In this document: positions 58,641 through 64,000 of the stretch, one piece after another
Numbering within the stretch: position 1 is the first letter of the stretch
Layout of the letters: the number at the start of each line of letters is the position of its first letter
Source of the DNA: Periconia sp. R9002
Taxonomy: Eukaryota; Ascomycota; Dothideomycetes; Pleosporales; Periconiaceae
Assembly (NCBI GenBank): GCA_023627715.1
Contig: JAMAHW010000004.1
Location: forward strand, 124,001-188,000
Direction: 5' to 3'
Length of the DNA stretch: 64,000 nt
Position numbers and translations under genes: made by a program
Notes under the pieces: generated by a model
The model's input: only the letters and a program-made list of their open reading frames with translations
What the model was told of the DNA's origin: nothing
The model's database searches: none

Positions 58641-59870
58641 ATGTCAAAAGAGGAGGAAAGTCTAATTCTCGCCAGTTTTATGAGACTGCTTCAGAGTCTC
58701 CTCCCGCAAAATCAGTCACTTCCAGACTTGAACGTATTTACACCGCTGGCCGCTGCCCTTCTCTCGGCCGCCATCTTTTCCATTGCAATCCAACTATCAT
58801 ACCGGGCTCGACTGCTCGCAACACCTTTCCTGATCGGCGCGGCAATTGTATCCATATGGACGACCTCGAACCTCCAACCAATCCCATATGCTCCTGACAT
58901 TCTGTCCCAAGTGATCTGCATTTGGATCCACCATGCCCTCTCGGTCCTGCTCATCGAGCCGGTATACATACCACAGGACGCACCTCCTCAGCAGCGGAGA
59001 CGCTTCATCCGTAAGATATGGAACGATCCTCGGCGCTTGACAACCTGGAAATCGTGCGAGCAACCGGAGGTATCGAAGTCCCGGCTGACATTTCTCTACA
59101 AGGCCATGGGTAAACTGATGTTCTACTTTGTCCTTCGCAGATTCTTCACGGCCATTCAAGTACTTATGGAGCCCGGCAATATTCTGGCACATGACTTCGC
59201 GCCAATGCGTCAGTCGCTGTTCCGCCGCATGCTACACCCATATCCTGACGCTCCCGTTACCATGAAGGAATTGCATATCCGCGCTTGGATATCTGTTGAA
59301 TGGATCTGGACATCGTACATTAAAATTAACATTTACAATATAGCAGGATCAATCCTATTCGTCGTGATACTACGATTCGATTTACCAGAAGAATGGCCGG
59401 ATTTGTTTGGCAGTCCACTTGAGGCATACACAATTCAGCGGTTTTGGGGCAGATTTTGGTACGTTCCTTCTATTTTGATGTTAAGAAAGCATCTACCAGA
59501 ACTATTGTTATCAATTGCTGACCTTCTGAGGCACCCACTTCTAAAATACCCCTGTGCCGCTTCGGGTCGATTCGTATCAAGAAAGCTCCTTCCCATCCCC
59601 CCACGCTCACGATACGAAAGGATATGGTTAGTGTTCTGGACGTTCTTCATATCTGGAGTAAATCACGCTATTGTGGCACACGCTACCTCCATGAAGCATA
59701 GCGGATTTATGGCAGACTATGTTCAGTTCAGATTAACGAACTTTGCGGCGGGAACTATAGAGATGGTTCTATGTTCCTTTTTGGACAAGATGATACATTC
59801 TCATCAAGACCGGGCACTGGGTACGTTTTCCCGGGTACAAAAGTATCAAGAAATCACGACTACTCATTAG
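58641..59870 (+). CDS. Wax-synthase-like membrane-bound O-acyltransferase
   Basis: 409-residue multi-pass membrane protein of the wax synthase/MBOAT-like group, which in fungi includes acetyltransferases that decorate terpenoid and trichothecene-type metabolites. The start MSKEEES at 58641 was chosen; the frame is open upstream to 58560. Family landmarks: the hydrophobic N-terminal half; RRFIRKIWNDPRRLTTWK; FWGRFWYVPSILM, which matches the conserved R-x-FWGRxWHQ box but with Tyr-Val for the usual His-Gln; and FWTFFISGVNHAIVAH, carrying the active-site His seen in the family's FxxSGxxH. The end is uncertain: GTACGT at 59821 and CATTAG at 59865-59870 would form a 50-nt intron and change the last residues, ending at 59893. 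A Zn2Cys6 regulator lies next to it. The acyl acceptor is unknown. Confidence 0.8.
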   Translation: MSKEEESLILASFMRLLQSLLPQNQSLPDLNVFTPLAAALLSAAIFSIAIQLSYRARLLATPFLIGAAIVSIWTTSNLQPIPYAPDILSQVICIWIHHALSVLLIEPVYIPQDAPPQQRRRFIRKIWNDPRRLTTWKSCEQPEVSKSRLTFLYKAMGKLMFYFVLRRFFTAIQVLMEPGNILAHDFAPMRQSLFRRMLHPYPDAPVTMKELHIRAWISVEWIWTSYIKINIYNIAGSILFVVILRFDLPEEWPDLFGSPLEAYTIQRFWGRFWYVPSILMLRKHLPELLLSIADLLRHPLLKYPCAASGRFVSRKLLPIPPRSRYERIWLVFWTFFISGVNHAIVAHATSMKHSGFMADYVQFRLTNFAAGTIEMVLCSFLDKMIHSHQDRALGTFSRVQKYQEITTTH

Positions 59871-59893
59871 ATCCCTCGTTTAAATTAAGCTGA

Positions 59894-60169
59894 CTTTGTC
59901 CTCGTGAATTTCAGGTAAGGCATTTTCCAATAAACTTGTAAGACGGGCCGTGGGTTTTACCTGGGTATTTGTGGTTTTCTTCTGTTCCAAACCTCAAGAG
60001 CAATATGCAAAGTTGAATGACAACCTGAGATGAGCAGAGACCAAGCGGAGGGCAGACGGTAGACTCCGTCGTAAGGAAAGAAGGGCGAAAAAGTTATTGG
60101 CTTCATTAATTATATCATAATCACGATGGGTATAGAGAGTAATTGGTTAATGTCTAATATTCAAGATTA
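59894..60169. other. Convergent 3' flanks
   Basis: Short AT-rich region between the acyltransferase and the Zn2Cys6 regulator. Nothing is recognised. Confidence 0.4.
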
Positions 60170-62304
60170 CTATGGCAAAGCAGTGGTTTTACCACCTCCG
60201 TCATATTGCAGCATCTTTTTTTCATATGTCCATCTCATCTGTGCTTCGTCAAACCACCCACACTCTATCACCACCTTTGAAGTCAGCTTATCAATCTCAA
60301 AGTGAACAGTATTCACCAGCCTTCTTTCTTCCAGCGATACATCCCAATCGACGTCCGGCATTGTGTCACTTAGTAGGACTTTTTTGATCAACTCGTTGGC
60401 CAACTTTCCCGCTATACAGAACGGCAGGCCCGATATCTCTTTCCTCTGCCTGCTTTCTTCGCCGTCGCTAAACTGGAGGCGCGGAACTGGGTCTGCGGAA
60501 TTGTTGCTCTCCTCTAGGTTGGTCACGTATTCAGCAACACAAGCCATTACTGTGCTATCCCAAACACCTTCCCTGCCCGCACATTTGAGAAGTCCCAAAG
60601 CACATTTCCGCAGGAGACTGTGTCGACATTTTATGGATGTCAAGTAGAGAGCTTCCACAATGCTGCTTTCTAGACTGAAATAATGATCAGTTTGGGTTTT
60701 CGGGAGGTATATTGGGTCGAGCTCTGCGTTTCGGCGTTTCAGGATAATGAACGCATAGGCGATAATTGCGCAGAAGGTTCGTATGTTGTCAGGCGAGGAG
60801 TATACAGATTCTTCAGGACTGAGAGAAGCGGATAGTTTGAGGGCAGTGAGATGATAAGCGAGCAGGATATGTGCAGCCAGTACAGAGGGCTCTGTGTTTG
60901 TGATGAGCCAGTGAAACTCAGGCTCCTTTCCTTCATGATACTGGTCTTTCCAGTAATTGAGAGACTGCAACAACTCTTTTCGCGTTGCGTCAAGTTCGCT
61001 GGGATGGTTGGCTGCGTACTTGTACGGCGTGGCGAAGTAGTGAATCCAATACAAGATTCGCCGGAGTAACTGATATAATTTTGTAGGAGGTTCCTCTGGG
61101 AATGGCTGCGCTAACTGGAGTATCATGTACCGGATGTGATCATCCTGCGACAGTTCATTCAAGTGACGTGCATAGTATCGTCTCGGCAAAAACGATAAAA
61201 GCTGCATATCCATCCTTGAAAAAGCGCCAAGTAATGACTTCGCGCAAGGATTGAGAGGTGTCACGGGCTTCAACGGCTTCAGGGAGCAACAGAAAGTAGG
61301 GCTGCTATGGTCGCATCCTCCAGCCTCAGCAGGTTCCATATGGCTTTCCAAAATGTAGGTTTGGAAAAGACCAAAGCCAGATACAATATGTCGTGTTGCA
61401 GTGTCGAATTCGCCCAGCAATAGTTCAATGGTAATGAAGATGATGCAAGCGACGAGTATTTCATCTGTAACTGCGGAGTGTGATTTCCTGAGGCCATTGC
61501 GGGGTCGTGATGCTGCTTCGATAAGATGCTTGGTGCTCTTCACCGCGATCGAATATTGGCGCCAACATTGTTCGTCAGATATTTGGCTGGTCGCAATGGT
61601 ACTGGAGATGGGAGCAGAAACTTAGTAAGCATTTATGAAAAGAAGCTAGGATACAGCGAAAGCCAGCGCACATGGCGCTTTGATGCACCTTTGTACCTAG
61701 AACGTACTTACAATTTTTCATGAAAGCCAGCAAGGGCCACAATCGCACTTTGAAGAGGGGGACTTCTCATGCATACACGGAGAACATGCTCCTGCCAGAT
61801 AGAGCATTCCAAAGGCCCTGTAAGATCGGCTGCTGAGCGGTAAATGAAGTAATGGAATGCTCGGCCTGGTAAGTGGTCCGTTGTAGCGCCAATAGGAAAA
61901 AGAGGTACGCAGAACCGCTCAATGATAGGAGGATCCGATAAAGGCTGTGGATCATTGAGCTCAACAGATACAACCCCACTCATTAATCTATTTAAGGAGT
62001 GTGCATTGAATGTTTGCTTCGTAACTTCGTCGTGGATGAGTGGCAATACGGCTGCCGTTTGTTTAGCATCATGGTGTCCAGCATAACCATCGCATTTTCT
62101 GCCAGTTGAAGTACACTTCTTGCAGGCGGGACGGTTTTCATCGCATTTGATGCGACGTATCCTACTTTCTGATAAGATTCACTCATTCAATGCACAAGAA
62201 ATACAATACGATTCTACTCACTTGCATGTAATGCATCCCGACCGCGTCTTGGGCCGCCTTTTCCTTTGCCTGGGCTTGCCCCTTACGAACTCGTTCGAAT
62301 CCAT
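60170..62304 (-). CDS. Zn2Cys6 fungal transcription factor
   Basis: Zinc-cluster regulator of 654 residues from exons 62304-62222, 62161-61712 and 61601-60170; introns of 60 and 110 nt. The N-terminus is basic (RGKPRQRKRRPKTRSG) and the cluster, joined at the first intron, reads GCITCKIRRIKCDENRPA followed by CKKCTSTGRKCDGY, with six cysteines in C-x2-C-x6-C-x5-C-x2-C-x6-C order. The AG at 62162-62163 was taken as acceptor because it alone restores IRRIKCDE. The long remainder has the helical layout of the fungal-specific regulatory region (DUF3468-like), with QCWRQYSIAVKSTKHLIEA, a phrase common in this type. It is next to the acyltransferase gene and could control it; no evidence beyond position. 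Confidence 0.88.
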
Positions 62305-62636
62305 GTATGTTTGGGCGCAGCTCAACTTAATCGGATACAATTTGCGTCTAAAGGAGAGGCAGAGGGACGGTACTTGGTTGCAAGACGTCGAAATGCGGCG
62401 AAGCTTTAGTGCACTATTCTGATTCGTCTGCTCGTATAACAATATCCACCTAACGCTAGTAACAAAATGGAAGCGATTCCCTGTTCGGGACACGAGCTGA
62501 AACCGTGAACCGTGCAAGATGGCTAGTTCCTGAATCTGCAAATGATATATTTAGAATGTCGATTGCGCAGCATGCGACAACAGATGATGCTCATAAACAA
62601 TACCTATTGAAATTTAGACAAACAGAAACTGCATCA
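62305..62636. other. Upstream region of the Zn2Cys6 gene
   Basis: 330 bases between the Zn2Cys6 start and the end of the RS-rich gene (both minus). No motif is recognised. Confidence 0.4.
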
Positions 62637-63959
62637 TCATGTCAGTCTTCCAAAATCGGCTTTCAATTCCGTATTGCCTTCCTCGTCGACAACTTTGTTT
62701 CGGTCCCATTCTCTTTTTTGTCCTTTCGCCACCCAAACAACATCTTCCTCGGTTTTCTCGTCTCCTCTCTCCCACTTCTTGATCTGCGCATCAGTAAACC
62801 CAGCTTCCCTGAGTCTATCTGCTCCCATCCTCTTCCATTTTTGCCTATCTCTATAAGCCTCCACAGCATCACCAAATTGGTCCTCGGCGTCAGAATTTAG
62901 TTGAACGTCATTTGAAGGATCATACGTAGAAGAGAAGCGCGCATCCATGCCCATTGAATGTGCTTTGAGTGCACCACGGCCACGGGTACGTAGAGGGGGT
63001 TGTTCCGAAGGTGGGAGAGGACCAACTATTGCTTCGAGTGGGTCGGAATCGGACGCAGAAGAGTTTGAGCGATCTCTCATGTGGTTCTGATCTGAAGCCG
63101 ATATGCGTTTATGTTTCGACATTTCTCTCCTCTCTGAATGTGGTCTCGGCGAGCGCGATCTACTCCGCTGGTTCGATTTCCTGTTTCTACTGATGCGAGG
63201 TGGTGACGATCTATCGCGCGACTTTGATCTGGTGCGCGACCTATGCCGTCGATGTGAACGTTCCGCGCGCTCCCTCCTATGTGAACGACGATGTTCTTCG
63301 TCACTGCTATAATCATGTCGGCTTTTTCGCTCTTTTGGTTCGTGATGTCTTGAGCGCCTTGAGTCATTACGACCCCCCTCCCCATTTTTCTCATGAGATC
63401 TCCTTTTCCTTGTTAAACACTCATGTTCTCTTTCCTTAACACCCCTTGTTCTATCACGTCTCCTGGTCCGTCGCGCCTCTTGCCTATCGTCGCCATCACT
63501 ATCACTATGGTATCTCCTGCGCCTCTTGCGGTGTCGCTCGTTATCGTCCAGTGGTGGTGTTGCAGACGTGTTTCTTCTCCGTGACCCTCGCGCCAAGTTC
63601 TGGCGAGACTCGTTACCACGTTCCATTTCGACTAACCGTGCCCGCGATTCCTCGGCTTCCTTTGCCAGTAGCGCCGCATTATGATTGTCCGTTTGACGGA
63701 TGATGTGCCGGAGAAAGTTGGTATTTGGCTTTGGTGCACCAGATCGTGATCTAGGAGATATTAATATAGATTTCCTCGCTGGTCATCGGAATGCGTGGAT
63801 ACATTTAAAGCGACCAGTGTAGTAGGGGTAGGTTGTAACGCACCTCTTCGGGTTGAAGGCATCCATGCCCACAAGCTCATAGTTTTTTGCAGCATTTTTC
63901 GCGTCTTGTTTTAGCAGATTAGCCACGTATTCGTCATCATCAAGATTTGCAGGAGGCAT
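62637..63959 (-). CDS. RS-rich nuclear protein, pre-mRNA splicing factor 38B-like
   Basis: 409 residues from exons 63959-63844 and 63750-62637 with a 93-nt intron. The conserved N-terminus (MPPANLDDDEYVANLLKQDA, then NYELVGMDAFNPKRSRSGAP and FLRHIIRQTDNHNAALLAKE) belongs to a fungal family usually annotated as pre-mRNA-splicing factor 38B; the family link to real Prp38 is doubtful. The middle is extremely rich in Arg, Ser, His and Glu dipeptides (RS/RE-type domain, about 90-240), as in proteins that join the spliceosome. The C-terminal 120 residues are again conserved: ALKAHSMGMDARFSSTYDPS, KRMGADRLREAGFTDAQI and a closing KADFGRL. Nuclear RNA processing is inferred. The start codon lies 41 bases from the window edge, so the gene is complete. 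Confidence 0.8.
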
Positions 63960-64000
63960 CGGGGATACAGATATAAGTAAATATCTATGTGTTGGTCAAC

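Overview
The window is nuclear DNA of a filamentous ascomycete (Pezizomycotina). The evidence is dense single genes on both strands, many short introns (mostly 44-66 nt, GTRNGT donors, CTAAC/CTGAC-like branch sites, C/TAG acceptors), and typical families of that group: Zn2Cys6 regulators, a fungal ATP sulfurylase with an APS-kinase-like tail, Sec2, Afi1 and an Arb2-domain protein. No rRNA, intact tRNA or CRISPR is visible. Gene models were built by hand from reading frames and splice signals, and each spliced length was checked to be a multiple of three; exact starts are the least certain part.

Left part (0.4-23 kb): aldo/keto reductase (+), MFS exporter (-), a divergent Argonaute that has lost its catalytic residues (-), a PAQR/hemolysin-III membrane protein (-), a Myb/SANT-like DNA-binding protein with a proline-rich tail (+), a secreted histidine acid phosphatase (-), a Zn2Cys6 regulator (-), a small zinc-finger protein (+), a C2H2-family zinc-finger protein (-) and a cytochrome P450 (-). 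This is accessory in character, with long gene-poor gaps at 19.5-21.3 and 23-25.4 kb. The second gap ends in a run of three closely packed intron-like units that splice into an open frame.

Middle (25.4-55 kb) is core housekeeping: COQ4 (ubiquinone), a SET-domain methyltransferase, ATP sulfurylase and PAPS reductase side by side (sulfate assimilation), a UFL1-like protein, mitochondrial ribosomal protein uS14m, an Arb2-domain protein, a PDCD5-like protein, the Rab exchange factor Sec2, the exosome cofactor Lrp1/Rrp47, ketopantoate reductase (pantothenate/CoA), an unrecognised protein, an EF-hand myosin-light-chain-like protein and the DENN-type polarity protein Afi1. Sec2, Afi1 and the light-chain-like protein all point to polarised secretion and growth.

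Right part (55-64 kb) is accessory again: an MFS transporter, a patch of mobile or repetitive DNA containing a 165-bp MITE-like inverted-repeat element flanked by TA, a wax-synthase-like (MBOAT) acyltransferase, a Zn2Cys6 regulator and an RS-rich nuclear protein that is nearly complete at the window edge.

The most notable observations are the catalytically degenerate Argonaute (with an Arb2-domain gene about 30 kb away), the intron-like array at 25 kb, the MITE, a 28-bp perfect palindrome next to an 18-bp one upstream of the Arb2 gene, the UFL1-like protein, and the repeated use of extremely short first exons.
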